Below the pieces are notes generated by a model. That model searched no databases. It saw only the letters and a list, made by a program, of their open reading frames with translations, and was not told where the DNA came from. Source: JADJOM01 sp046327715 (GTDB taxonomy: Bacteria > Gemmatimonadota > Gemmatimonadetes > Gemmatimonadales > GWC2-71-9). From it: DNA of 64,000 nt. The position numbers were made by a program, and so were the translations under genes. This document shows, piece after piece, positions 37,721 through 46,578 of this stretch. Within the stretch, counting starts at the first letter, position 1, and each line of letters begins with the position of its first letter. Location of the stretch: NCBI GenBank assembly GCA_046327715.1, contig JAXLXY010000003.1, positions 124,001 through 188,000 on the forward strand, written 5' to 3'.

Positions 37721-38427
37721 CCGGCGAGCGCCTGCGCCTGGGCGGCGAACAGCTGGGTGATCCCGCCCTGCGCCAGCTCCAGCAGGCGGTCGAGTTCCGC
37801 CCGGGCGAAGGTCCCGTGCTCGCCGGTGCCCTGCACCTCCACGAAGCGGTCGGGACGGACCATCACGATGTTGGCGTCGACCCCGGCGTCGCGGTCCTCG
37901 AGGTAGGCGAGGTCCAGCCGGGGCTCGCCGTCGACGATGCCCACCGAGACCGCCGCGACGAGGTCGCCGAAGGGGCTCGGGATACCGGCCCGCTGGGCGA
38001 GCCAGGTGCAGGCATCGGCGAGGGCCACGCACCCGCCGGTGATGCTCGCGGTGCGGGTGCCGCCATCGGCCTGCAGCACGTCACAGTCGACCTTGATGGT
38101 CCACTCGCCGAAGGCCATGGTCTTCATCGCGGCCCGGAGCGAGCGGCCGATCAGCCGCTGGATCTCCTGCGTCCGCCCGCCCGGCCCGCGCCGCTCGCGG
38201 TCGGTGCGCTCGGCGGTGGCGCGGGGCAGCATGGCGTACTCGGCGGTGACCCACCCTTCCCCGCTGCCCTTCTTCCAGCCCGGCGCGCCCTGCTCCACGG
38301 TGGCGGTGCAGTGCACCAGGGTCCCCCCCATGCGGATGAGGCAGGAGCCCTCCGCGTAGGGGTTCACCCGGCGCTCGAGCACCAGGGGGCGCAGCTGGTC
38401 GGACTGGCGGCCATCAGGTCGAGCCAC
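37717..38427 (-). CDS. rph: Ribonuclease PH
   Basis: RNase PH is a phosphorolytic 3'-5' exonuclease that trims tRNA 3' ends. The 236-residue protein contains EGSCLIRMGGTLVHCTATVE, RGPGGRTQEIQRLIGRSLR with the conserved Arg cluster, VDCDVLQADGGTRTASITGG with the active-site Asp, and DANIVM. It starts at GTG 38427, 14 bp inside the end of the heptose-phosphate adenylyltransferase gene. Confidence 0.97.
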   Translation of the reverse strand: MARPDGRQSDQLRPLVLERRVNPYAEGSCLIRMGGTLVHCTATVEQGAPGWKKGSGEGWVTAEYAMLPRATAERTDRERRGPGGRTQEIQRLIGRSLRAAMKTMAFGEWTIKVDCDVLQADGGTRTASITGGCVALADACTWLAQRAGIPSPFGDLVAAVSVGIVDGEPRLDLAYLEDRDAGVDANIVMVRPDRFVEVQGTGEHGTFARAELDRLLELAQGGITQLFAAQAQALAG

Positions 38428-38890
38428 GAAGACGCTCCACGATCGCGGTGGTGGAAAAGCCGTCCTGCAGGGTCACATGCCTGACGCGGCCACCGCGCGC
38501 CGTGACGATGTCGGCGCCGACGGTGTTCGCGAGGGTATAGTCGCTGCCCTTGACCAGGACGTCCGGTTCGAGCGCACGGATGAGTTCGAGCGGCGTGGCC
38601 TCGTCGAAGACCACGATGCAGTCCACGGCGGCCAGGGCGGCCAGCACCCGGGCCCGGGCCAGGGCCGGGACGATGGGGCGCCCGGGGCCCTTCCCCAGCA
38701 GGCGGACGGAATGGTCGCTGTTGAGGCCCACCACGAGCGCATCCCCCTCGCTGCGCGCGGCCTCGAGCAGCGCCACGTGCCCCGGGTGCAGCAGGTCGAA
38801 CACGCCGTTGGTGAAGACCACGATGCCCGGCTGGCCCTCGCGCCAGGCGGCAGCGGCATGATGGTCGCGGATCTTGGCGCTGGTGTCCAC
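38414..38890 (-). CDS. rfaE2: D-glycero-beta-D-manno-heptose 1-phosphate adenylyltransferase-like protein
   Basis: This single-domain nucleotidyltransferase (158 residues) has VVFTNGVFDLLHPGHVALLE with the HxGH motif, GLNSDHSVRLLGKGPGRP, VVFDEATPLELI and VLVKGSDYT, all typical of the HldE C-terminal half. It makes ADP-heptose for the LPS inner core. Here it is separate from the sugar-kinase half, which is not in the window. The start is GTG 38890, 2 bp after the antiporter stop. ISPpu-type glycerol-3-phosphate cytidylyltransferases are close relatives but lack the VKGSDY context. Confidence 0.88.
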   Translation of the reverse strand: MDTSAKIRDHHAAAAWREGQPGIVVFTNGVFDLLHPGHVALLEAARSEGDALVVGLNSDHSVRLLGKGPGRPIVPALARARVLAALAAVDCIVVFDEATPLELIRALEPDVLVKGSDYTLANTVGADIVTARGGRVRHVTLQDGFSTTAIVERLRGST

Positions 38891-38892
38891 GG

Positions 38893-40188
38893 TCAGCGCC
38901 GGACCCGCGCGAAGATCAGCTTGAGCGCCACCGGCGCGATGAACGTGGTGGCCATGACCATGAGCAGCACGATGCTGAAGGTGGTGTCGCTGAGCAGCCC
39001 GGCCTTCCGGCCGACGTCCGCGAAGATGAGCCCCACCTCCCCGCGGGGCACCATGCCGGTGCCCACCGTCAGGCGGTCGAACCGGGCCCACGGGGCGCCC
39101 CAGCCGGCCACCAGCTTGCCCCCGATGGCGATGAGCGTGAGCGCCCCGGCCACCAGCAGGATCCCGCCGGCGCCCGGCCGGGTGGGGTCGAGCAGCCGGA
39201 GGTCGGCGGCGGCCCCGACATTCACGAAGAAGATCGGGGCGAGCAGCGCGGCGACCGGCTGGACCTGGTGCTCCACGGTCTCGTGGTGGCGGGTGCCCCG
39301 GAGGATGAGGCCGGCCGCGAAGGCTCCGATGATCAGCGCCGACCCGACCTGCGCGGCGAGCGCGGCCAGCGCCAGCGCGAAGGCGATCGAGACCGCGACG
39401 ACCATCCCGCGGACCCGCATGCGGAGGAGGCGGTCGGCCACCCGGGGAATCACCAGGTTGCCGAGCATCACGGCGGCCACCAGGAACCCGATGGCCACGG
39501 CGAAGGTGGTGCCGATCCCGGCGACCGAGACGGTCCCCCCGGCGGCGATCCCGGAAACCACGCTCAGGATCACCAGGCCGATGATGTCATCGATCACCGC
39601 CGCGCCCAGGATGATCCGCGCTTCCGGGGTGTCCATCCGGCCCAGGTCGCCCAGCACCCGTGCGGTGATCCCCACCGACGTGGCCGTGAGCGTGGCCCCA
39701 ACGAAGATCGCGACGGTCTGCAGGTCACCGCCGTCACTGGTGACCGGGTGCGGGAGCCAGGCCCAGTAGGAGTATCCGAGCGCAAAGGGCACCACGACCC
39801 CGACGCAGGCCACGGCGAGCGCCGCGCCACCGACCTTGGACATCTCCCGGAGATCGGTCTCGAGGCCCACCTCGAACAGGAGCAGGATGACCCCCAGCTC
39901 GGCCAGGACCCGGAGCATCTCCGCGCTCGGCTCCCCCGCCGCCGGCACGACGCCCAGGACGCTGGCCCCCAGCAGCACGCCGGCCACCAGTTCGCCGAGG
40001 ACCGATGGGAGGCCCAGCCGCTCGGCGCCCTCGCCGAGCAGCTTCCCGGCCACCAGCATCGCGGCCACGGTCAGGAGCAGATGGGGCAGTTGGCCTTCCG
40101 ACCCCGCAGCCCAGAGGGGTGTCGGCAGCAGCAGCAGGAGGGCAAGCAACCAGAGCGGCCCGGGGTGGCCGGCCCGGCGCCACCGCAT
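38893..40188 (-). CDS. Cation/proton antiporter, CPA2 (Kef/NapA-like) family
   Basis: The 431-residue protein has about twelve hydrophobic segments after a signal-like first segment. ELGVILLLFEVGLETD, SVGITARVLGD, and GAAVIDDIIGLVILS with the ion-binding aspartates are CPA2 motifs; GMVPRGEVGLIFAD is in the last part. No TrkA-N or other regulatory domain follows, so it is of the short type. It probably exchanges Na+ or K+ for protons. Start and stop overlap or abut its neighbours. Confidence 0.92.
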   Translation of the reverse strand: MRWRRAGHPGPLWLLALLLLLPTPLWAAGSEGQLPHLLLTVAAMLVAGKLLGEGAERLGLPSVLGELVAGVLLGASVLGVVPAAGEPSAEMLRVLAELGVILLLFEVGLETDLREMSKVGGAALAVACVGVVVPFALGYSYWAWLPHPVTSDGGDLQTVAIFVGATLTATSVGITARVLGDLGRMDTPEARIILGAAVIDDIIGLVILSVVSGIAAGGTVSVAGIGTTFAVAIGFLVAAVMLGNLVIPRVADRLLRMRVRGMVVAVSIAFALALAALAAQVGSALIIGAFAAGLILRGTRHHETVEHQVQPVAALLAPIFFVNVGAAADLRLLDPTRPGAGGILLVAGALTLIAIGGKLVAGWGAPWARFDRLTVGTGMVPRGEVGLIFADVGRKAGLLSDTTFSIVLLMVMATTFIAPVALKLIFARVRR

Positions 40189-40559
40189 CAGAGCGGCTCC
40201 TCGGCGGTGGGCACGTACAGGAAGGTGTGCGTGAAGATCGGGACCACCACCGTCTCGCTGTACTGCGTGGAGATCGTGATCTTCCGCGGCTTGCCGCTGC
40301 GCGTGATGGTGAACTTCCGCGCGTCCGGCGGCAGGCCGAGCTCATCGACCTTGGCCTCGAGCCGGCGGCGGATCACCCCGTCGCTGAGCGTGGGGGCCAG
40401 CCGCGCTGACACCCGCATCTCGTCGAGCAGCTGGTAGTAGCGGATCCAGGGCTGCCCGAAGTGGATCCCGTAGTAGACCCCGGCGACCAGGATCACCAGG
40501 GACACCAGGCAGCCCGACGTGCTCGCGCCGCGGCGCGAGGAAGGCCTAGCGTTCACCAT
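40188..40559 (-). CDS. Small membrane-anchored protein of unknown function
   Basis: The 123-residue protein has one hydrophobic segment (about residues 17-34, CLVSLVILVAGVYYGIHFG) and a soluble tail with charged helix and strands (RRRLEAKVDELGLPPDARKF). It resembles the DUF4845 style of single-span proteins but the match is weak. It overlaps lptE by 7 bp, and its stop shares a base with the antiporter start. Confidence 0.7.
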   Translation of the reverse strand: MVNARPSSRRGASTSGCLVSLVILVAGVYYGIHFGQPWIRYYQLLDEMRVSARLAPTLSDGVIRRRLEAKVDELGLPPDARKFTITRSGKPRKITISTQYSETVVVPIFTHTFLYVPTAEEPL

Positions 40560-41053
40560 TGGGACTGGGCTCCGTCTACGATGTTGGTGACCAGCTTGCT
40601 CAGGGCACGCCCGCGAGCCCGGGCCTCGGTCTCGGCCCCCGGCTCGTACTCGCCGTCGATCGACATGCCGTTGCGCTGCCAGAGGATCTTCCCATCCTTG
40701 TCGACGATCTCCACCGAGACACTGAGCTGCACCAGCCGCTTGTTCACGTTCACGGTGCTGTTGCTGCCTCCCGTGAAGGCGACCGCCACGTCGGGCTCGT
40801 AGCGGGTGATGCTGCCGCGGACCACGGCGTCCGCGGAGGCCTCGCCGGCCTGCCGGAGGCCAAGCCGGCCCTGCACGGCGGCGCGGACCGAATCCACGAC
40901 CTCCTGGGTCAGGGTCGGCTCCGCGGTCAGGTTGTCGAACGGGAGGATGGCGACGGTCTTGATCTCTGGCGGGAAGCCCCCGCCCTTGAAGCCGTAGAGG
41001 CAGCCCGTGAGCAACAGGCCGCTAAGGCTCGACAGGACGAGCCCAGATCTCAG
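40553..41053 (-). CDS. lptE: LptE-like LPS-assembly lipoprotein
   Basis: The mature part fits the LptE family: lipobox LTGC, then YGFKGGGFPPEIKTVAILPFDN, TLTQEVVDSVRAAVQ, and a C-terminal IVDGAQSQW. LptE holds LptD, the LPS export channel. With the first ATG/GTG/TTG (TTG 41014) the export signal would be three residues long. A CTG at 41053 inside the end of the preceding gene gives RSGLVLSSLSGLLLTGC, a proper lipoprotein signal, and is taken here as the start. No Shine-Dalgarno precedes it, so coupling to the upstream gene is likely. Confidence 0.8.
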   Translation of the reverse strand: MRSGLVLSSLSGLLLTGCLYGFKGGGFPPEIKTVAILPFDNLTAEPTLTQEVVDSVRAAVQGRLGLRQAGEASADAVVRGSITRYEPDVAVAFTGGSNSTVNVNKRLVQLSVSVEIVDKDGKILWQRNGMSIDGEYEPGAETEARARGRALSKLVTNIVDGAQSQW

Positions 41054-41732
41054 GCGGGAACTGCGCTGTGGGAACCGTCGCGTAGAACGTGATCTCCAGT
41101 TTGGACGGTACGCTGGGCACCGTCAGCCTTGCCTTCACCGGGTGGCCGTCCGCCGTGAGCGTCACGGACGCCCGGCCGACCACCTTGCCGCCCTGCCGGA
41201 CCTCGGCCACCAGCATGGAGCCGCCGGTGCCGCTCTGCACGTAGGTGGTGGTGTCCGGCCCCGCCACGTACTGCCAGGCGGTGGTGCCCCGCTCTTCGAG
41301 TCCGAGCAGCGTCACCCCATCGGCCGGCGGCTGCGCCACCCCGAGCACCGCCCACAAGAGCGAGATCCCGGGCACCAGTTCGTCCACGGAGCGGTCCGGC
41401 ACCACCCAGATCGCGGAATCGCCGATCACCGCCGCCGATCCCTTGCCGATCCCCAGCGAACCGGCGAAATCGAACCGGAGGGAATCCGGCGGGACGATCC
41501 GCACGCTGCCGCGCCCACCCTTGCTCGCCTGCTCATCCTGGTAGAGCCAGGTGAAGCGGTGCATCACCGCCTGACGGGGGGTGGTCCGCGCTACCCAGCC
41601 ATTCACTTGCGCTGACCCGACCGGCACAAGCCCCTTGGGTGCCACCGCAGCCGGCGCGCCTGTGCACGCGGCCGAGACGAGCGCAAGATAGACCCCCCAT
41701 CCGGGGCGGTCAAGCCGAAACCATTGTGGCAT
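41022..41732 (-). CDS. Lipoprotein of unknown function, LolA/LolB-like
   Basis: The 236-residue protein has an export signal with lipobox SAAC and a beta-rich body (HRFTWLYQDEQASKGGRGS, LRFDFAGSLGIG, GDSAIWVVPD, SKLEITFYATVP). The strand pattern suggests a LolA/LolB-type half-barrel that could carry lipids, but there is no decisive motif. Position between BamA-like and LptE-like genes supports an outer-membrane role. Its ATG shares a base with the stop of the BamA-like gene. Confidence 0.72.
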   Translation of the reverse strand: MPQWFRLDRPGWGVYLALVSAACTGAPAAVAPKGLVPVGSAQVNGWVARTTPRQAVMHRFTWLYQDEQASKGGRGSVRIVPPDSLRFDFAGSLGIGKGSAAVIGDSAIWVVPDRSVDELVPGISLLWAVLGVAQPPADGVTLLGLEERGTTAWQYVAGPDTTTYVQSGTGGSMLVAEVRQGGKVVGRASVTLTADGHPVKARLTVPSVPSKLEITFYATVPTAQFPPEIWARPVEP

Positions 41733-44551
41733 CAGTAGTTATACCCAAAGAAGAACTGCACGAAGCTGCGCCGCTTCTGTTCCGGCCCCAGGCCGTAGCC
41801 CCGGAAACCCCGGTCGCTCCAGCGCCGGCCCCAGTCAAGCCGGAGCACCAGGCCGGGGATGATCGGCCACCGGAAGCTCACCCCGTAGCTGCCGAGCACC
41901 GCCCGGTGCTCCTCGCGGAAGAACCAGGTGCGCCCGACATCGCCGAAGAAGGCCCCCTGGATCTCGGGGAAGCGGGCCGGGCCGGCCGGCGTGCCAAGGG
42001 TGAAGAAGTCGAGGAGGGGGAAGCGGAGTTCGCTGTTCACCATCCATGCCTTGGCCCCGATAATGTAGCCGTAGTTCGGGTAGCCGCGCAGCCCGAGGGT
42101 GCCCCCGATGTTCACCCGCTCCGGCCGGTCACCCCCGCTATAGAACCCGAACCCGCGCAAGGCCACGGCGGATCGCCGACCGAGGCGCAGGTACTGCCGG
42201 GCGTCGAGGACGGTGGTGTACCCGTCGAAGCGGGCATTGCTGAAGTCGCTGGCCACGCCGCCGGTCAGGGCCAGGAGGTGCCCGTCGATCGGCCCGGAGG
42301 AGGTCCACAGGGCATTGCTGTGCACGAAGGTCACGTACTGCGAGGCGATCCACCCCTTGCGGCGCGGCTGGTCGACCGGGAGGGTGAAGTCGACGCGGTT
42401 GGAGTGCTGCAGGACCCCCTGCGCCTCGATCCGCGCGAAGCGGGAGAGCGGGTAGCGCAGCAGGCCGAAGGCCCCCACCGCGTTCTCGGTGTAGGCCGCG
42501 CTGAAGTCGCCGACGTACTGGCTGCCCTTGAAGCGGAAGGCGCCGATCCCCCAATTGAGGCGGCGGGTCTGGTTGAGGTAGAGGCCGAGGAGGCTGGTGT
42601 TGTCGAAGAGGTTGCGGAACTCGCGCCCCTGGTAGGTGCTGATGTTGACGAAGAAGAGATTGTCGCTCAGCAGGTCGCTGATCAGGAAGGTCGCACCCTG
42701 CCCCGTCCCGATCTTGGGGGCGTACACGAATTCACCGGCGGCGAAGTCGAGGGTGTATTTCCGGCGGTACGGCTGGCTGCTGGCCCGGGCGAGCCGCCCG
42801 TCGCTCCCCTCCGGCCAGGCCCAGGCCGAGTGGGGGGGCGGCGGCTCGAGGGCGAAGGCCTCGGTGCGCGCGGTGGAGTCTGCCGGGAGAAGGTAGACGC
42901 CCAGTCCCAGGTCGTTGAAGCCGGACACCAGGAAAGCGTCGCGCCCCCGGACCGGGGCGGCGTCGAAGGCCCCGGTCCACGCCGACGTCTCGCGCCGTCC
43001 CATGCCCGCGGTATCCACCGAGAAGACGTTCAGGACCCCATCGCGCCCGGAGCTGAACAGGACGCGCTCGTCGGACAGCCAGACCGGGGTCTCATCGACC
43101 CACGCGCCATAGGTCAGCTGGCGGATCGCGCGGGTGTCGAGGTCGAGGACGAAGAGGTTGACGGCATCCTCCAGGCCGAGCGCGGTCCGGTCGGAGGCAA
43201 ACACCACCCGGCGGCCGTCGGGGCTCACGCTGGGGTCGATGTCCTGGTAGTGGTCATCGGTGAGCCGCTCCAGCGCTCCGTCGGGCAACGTGAGCCGGTA
43301 CAGGTCGGACACCCCGGCGTTGGAGAGCCCGCTGAACACCACGCCGCGCCCGTCGGGAGTCCACACGGGCGAGAGAATCGACACCAGCTCCGGGAACTGG
43401 TAGCGCCCCACCAGCTTGCGCGCCGCCCGGTCGAAGATCATGAGCGCGTCCCGCTCCTGGAAGCGGGAGGAAAACAGCAGCAGCTCGGGGCGTGAGGCAT
43501 CCACCCGCGAGTCGAAGGCGTGCAGGTTCTCGTACGCCGGGCTGCGCCCCGACGTGACCAGGGAGGTGGCCGAGCCGCCATCGACCGGCCGCTGCACCAG
43601 CGTCACGAACCCGTTCCCGGCCGAGGCATAGACCAGGTCGCCGCCGGTCGAGTCGTTGGGCGAGAACACCGGCTTGATGGCCGCCGACGCCAGCAGCTGG
43701 CCGGCCGCCGGGAGCGAGAGGCGGCCGCCCACCGCCGGGTAATAGGCGCGCCGCATCGCCACCTGCCATTCCTCGTTCAGCTGCGCCAGCGTGCGCCCGT
43801 AGGTGCCCGCCACGGCCTCCTCGAAGGTCTCGTAGTGCCACAGCTCCCGGTACAGCGAGGCGATGCGCCAGTCCCCGTAGGTGTCGGCCAGCCAGCGGTG
43901 GATCCGGCCGCCGAGGGGGTAGACGATGCCACCGGTGACGTAGCCCAGGTCCTGCAGTCGCGGCAGCCGGCCCCCGAGGGTGATGTCCCGCATGATCATC
44001 TCGTCCCTGGCATCCTCCCCGCCGCTCCACAGCTCCGCGAGTCCCTCGGTGAACCACAGCGGGATGGCCATCGTGGCGCTGCGTGGAGACCGGACGTACC
44101 GATCGTAGAGCAGGCTGATCTGGAAGACGTGCACCATCTCGTGGCGCAGCGTATGGCGGAACTCCGCCAGGTTGCCGCGGAACGGCAGGGTCACGCGCCG
44201 CTTGAGGAAGTCGGTGACGCCAAGGAGTCCCTCCGGCGGGGTGAAGGGGAGGATGTTGGTCTGCTCGAAGTCGGTGTGCGAGGCGTACACGATGAGCGGC
44301 ACCCGGGCGGTGACCGTGTGCCCGAACTTCACGGCAAGCTCGTCGTAGTTCCGCTCGGCGTCGGCCAGCGCCACGCGCGCGAGCTGCGCTTCCTCCGGGT
44401 AGTAGTACACGTCGACCCGCGGGCCGGAGAGGACCTGCCAGTCGAGCCGGCGGTACTGGATCTTGTTCTCGCCCGCGAGGAAGAACTGCGCCGCCGCCGG
44501 CCGCGCGCCCAGGCCGAGCAGGCCGAGAACCAGCAGGCGGCGCCAGATCAC
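41732..44551 (-). CDS. Tripartite outer-membrane protein: gluzincin-like peptidase, TolB-like propeller, BamA-like barrel
   Basis: The 939-residue product starts at GTG 44551 (GTGA overlap with the gene before it), with a signal peptide ending near PAAAQFF. Residues about 60-260 have HEMVHVFQ (His 137 and 141) and WFTEGLAELWSGG, a peptidase MA-like zinc site. About 300-620 form a TolB-type propeller (VFSPNDSTGGDLVYAS, SVSPDGRRVVFASDRT, PVWLSDERVLFSSGRDG). About 640-939 is a membrane barrel of the BamA/D15 type with GTLGLRGYPNYG and the final strand FVQFFFGYNY ending in aromatic Tyr. It may cleave or capture periplasmic substrates at the outer membrane; this is inference. Confidence 0.85.
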   Translation of the reverse strand: MIWRRLLVLGLLGLGARPAAAQFFLAGENKIQYRRLDWQVLSGPRVDVYYYPEEAQLARVALADAERNYDELAVKFGHTVTARVPLIVYASHTDFEQTNILPFTPPEGLLGVTDFLKRRVTLPFRGNLAEFRHTLRHEMVHVFQISLLYDRYVRSPRSATMAIPLWFTEGLAELWSGGEDARDEMIMRDITLGGRLPRLQDLGYVTGGIVYPLGGRIHRWLADTYGDWRIASLYRELWHYETFEEAVAGTYGRTLAQLNEEWQVAMRRAYYPAVGGRLSLPAAGQLLASAAIKPVFSPNDSTGGDLVYASAGNGFVTLVQRPVDGGSATSLVTSGRSPAYENLHAFDSRVDASRPELLLFSSRFQERDALMIFDRAARKLVGRYQFPELVSILSPVWTPDGRGVVFSGLSNAGVSDLYRLTLPDGALERLTDDHYQDIDPSVSPDGRRVVFASDRTALGLEDAVNLFVLDLDTRAIRQLTYGAWVDETPVWLSDERVLFSSGRDGVLNVFSVDTAGMGRRETSAWTGAFDAAPVRGRDAFLVSGFNDLGLGVYLLPADSTARTEAFALEPPPPHSAWAWPEGSDGRLARASSQPYRRKYTLDFAAGEFVYAPKIGTGQGATFLISDLLSDNLFFVNISTYQGREFRNLFDNTSLLGLYLNQTRRLNWGIGAFRFKGSQYVGDFSAAYTENAVGAFGLLRYPLSRFARIEAQGVLQHSNRVDFTLPVDQPRRKGWIASQYVTFVHSNALWTSSGPIDGHLLALTGGVASDFSNARFDGYTTVLDARQYLRLGRRSAVALRGFGFYSGGDRPERVNIGGTLGLRGYPNYGYIIGAKAWMVNSELRFPLLDFFTLGTPAGPARFPEIQGAFFGDVGRTWFFREEHRAVLGSYGVSFRWPIIPGLVLRLDWGRRWSDRGFRGYGLGPEQKRRSFVQFFFGYNY

Positions 44552-46578
44552 CGGCGGATGCTCCGGATCTGGTCGCCCTCGGTGAGCCGCAGCAGCGCGG
44601 GAATGCCGTCCCGCACGCGGCCGAAGATCGTGTAGGTGCCGTCGAGGTGCGGCTGCGATCCCAGCGTGATGAACCACTGGCTACCGCCGGTGTCCGGTCC
44701 GGACAGGGCCATCCCCACCATGTACCCGATGTAACGCCGGCGGTTGATCTCGTCCCGGATGACCGTGCCGGGGCCACCCCACCCGTCCCCGCGCGGGTCA
44801 CCGGCCTGCACCACGAAGCCGGGGACGACACGGTGAAAGCGCTGGCCGTCGAAGTAGCGCCGGTCGACCAGTCGCAGGAATTGCAGCACGGTGAGGGGGG
44901 CCTCGGGACCGAGCAGCTCGAGCTCGAGCACGCCCCCCTGCTCCAGCTCCACCCGGACCGTCGGGTACCGTTCCGGACCCTGTCCGACCAGGAACTGCCG
45001 GGCGGCCTCGCGGTAGTCCTGCAGCGTGCGGCCGGTCTCGAACGGAAAGGCCGGTCCCCAGGCATCCGCCGCGGCGGGCCACCGTTCCTCTGCCCAGCGC
45101 CGGACCTGGTAGTCCGGAGCGCTCCCGAGATCGGCGAGCACGGCGCGCTCCGCCGTTTCGGCCCCTTCCGGCGCCCGTTCCAGCCCCGCGCGGATTGCCG
45201 CGAGTGCGGAAAGGGCCGCATCCGGAAAGGAATCCCGGGCCGCGGCGCGATACGCCGCGACGAGCGCCGCCCGGTCAGCCGGGTCGGCGGCGCGGGCCAG
45301 GCCGTCGGCGGCCAGGCTGCGGAGGGCCGCGTCGCGGCTGCGGAGCATCTTCCGGCACGCCGCGAGCAGGGCGGCATCCGCCGTCTCGACCGTCTCGAGC
45401 CAGACCCCGAGGGCAGCGGCCGCCACCCGCGGATCCGGGTCGTCGAGGAAGTGAGGCAGGCGGCCCGGGCCGATCCGCGCGGCGCCGCGCGCCGCGGCGG
45501 CACGGTCGCGCCAGTCGCTGCTCCCCGCCCAGCGGGTGGCCAGCGAGTCGAAGCGGGTCGAGTCGAGGCGCGCCAGACTGAGCAGGCTCTCGCGGCGCAG
45601 CGCCCACGTGCCGCGGGTGGCGCCCGCGAACCGGGCCAGTTCCGCAACGCCCGCCGTGCCCCCGAGCAGGCCGACCGTCTCGGCGGCCTGGACCTGCACG
45701 TTGGCCACCGGATCGTTGAGGGCGGGCAGGACCTTGGCCGTGGCCTCCGCCGCGCGGAAGGTCCCGAGGGAACGCAGCGCCTGGATCCGGACGCCCGGAT
45801 CCTCATCGCGCGTGGTGCGCACCAGCAGGTCGATCACAGGCTCACGCGCCATCCGGGCGGAGTCCACGTAGGCCCGCGTCAGGGTCCGGGCGGCCGCGGC
45901 GCGCACCTGGGCGGAGGCGCGGTCGCCGAGTCGTTCGATGAGGCGGGGCGCGGCGCTGGTCACCCGCAGGCGGCCGAGGGAGTACGCCGCGGCAAAGCGC
46001 GCATCCTCCTTCGGGTCCTGCAGCATCGGCAGGAGGGCATCGACCGCCGCGGCGCGGCCGAGGCGCCAGCTCTCCAGCGCGGCACGCCAGGCCAGCGGGT
46101 CGGCGTCGGGGCGGTCGGACCACAGGCTGCGCTCGAGCACGCCCCGGACCAGCCCGGCCCCGTCCCGTCCGCCGATCCTGGCCGCGGCCGTGATCATCTC
46201 GAGCGCCAGGGGGGTGGAGACATGGGTGCCGTCCTGCGCGCGCCGCACGAGGGCCGGCGCCGCAGTACTGTCACCGATCAGGCCGAGGGCGAAGGCGGCG
46301 GCCACCTGCACCAGGCTGTCGGGATCGGCGAGGGCGGGCACCAGCAGCGGCACGCCGCGGGCATCCCCGATGCGCCCGGCAGAGGTCGCCGCCAGGGCGC
46401 GCACCGAGCTGTCGGGGTCGGAGAGCGCCTGGAGCAGCAGGCGATCGTCGAACCGCCGGGCATCTTCGGCCTGCAGCACACGGGCGAGCGTCTCGATGGT
46501 GCCTGCATCCTGTGCGCGCACGGCGTGCGGTCCCAGGGCGAGGGCGGCCGTGGCCAGAGTCAGCCAGGGGCGGCGCAT
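44548..46578 (-). CDS. HEAT-repeat protein with C-terminal cyclophilin (peptidyl-prolyl isomerase) domain
   Basis: The 676-residue protein has a signal peptide ending near VRAQDA, then about 450 residues of HEAT-type helix pairs (LSDPDSSVRALAATSAGRIG, LADPDSLVQVAAAFALGLIG, DEDPGVRIQALRSLG). From about residue 520 is a cyclophilin domain: FDGQRFHRVVPGFVVQAGDP with the catalytic Arg, GSQWFITLG and GTYTIFGRV. The export signal places it in the periplasm, so it is a candidate envelope foldase with a long docking scaffold. It overlaps the BamA-like gene, a plausible client. Confidence 0.92.
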   Translation of the reverse strand: MRRPWLTLATAALALGPHAVRAQDAGTIETLARVLQAEDARRFDDRLLLQALSDPDSSVRALAATSAGRIGDARGVPLLVPALADPDSLVQVAAAFALGLIGDSTAAPALVRRAQDGTHVSTPLALEMITAAARIGGRDGAGLVRGVLERSLWSDRPDADPLAWRAALESWRLGRAAAVDALLPMLQDPKEDARFAAAYSLGRLRVTSAAPRLIERLGDRASAQVRAAAARTLTRAYVDSARMAREPVIDLLVRTTRDEDPGVRIQALRSLGTFRAAEATAKVLPALNDPVANVQVQAAETVGLLGGTAGVAELARFAGATRGTWALRRESLLSLARLDSTRFDSLATRWAGSSDWRDRAAAARGAARIGPGRLPHFLDDPDPRVAAAALGVWLETVETADAALLAACRKMLRSRDAALRSLAADGLARAADPADRAALVAAYRAAARDSFPDAALSALAAIRAGLERAPEGAETAERAVLADLGSAPDYQVRRWAEERWPAAADAWGPAFPFETGRTLQDYREAARQFLVGQGPERYPTVRVELEQGGVLELELLGPEAPLTVLQFLRLVDRRYFDGQRFHRVVPGFVVQAGDPRGDGWGGPGTVIRDEINRRRYIGYMVGMALSGPDTGGSQWFITLGSQPHLDGTYTIFGRVRDGIPALLRLTEGDQIRSIRR

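Noticed and set aside
43254..45806. 850-codon minus-strand ORF overlapping the BamA-like and HEAT-cyclophilin genes
   Set aside because: It is an alternate frame across two well-supported genes, with Arg/Ser/Pro-rich composition typical of shadow frames.
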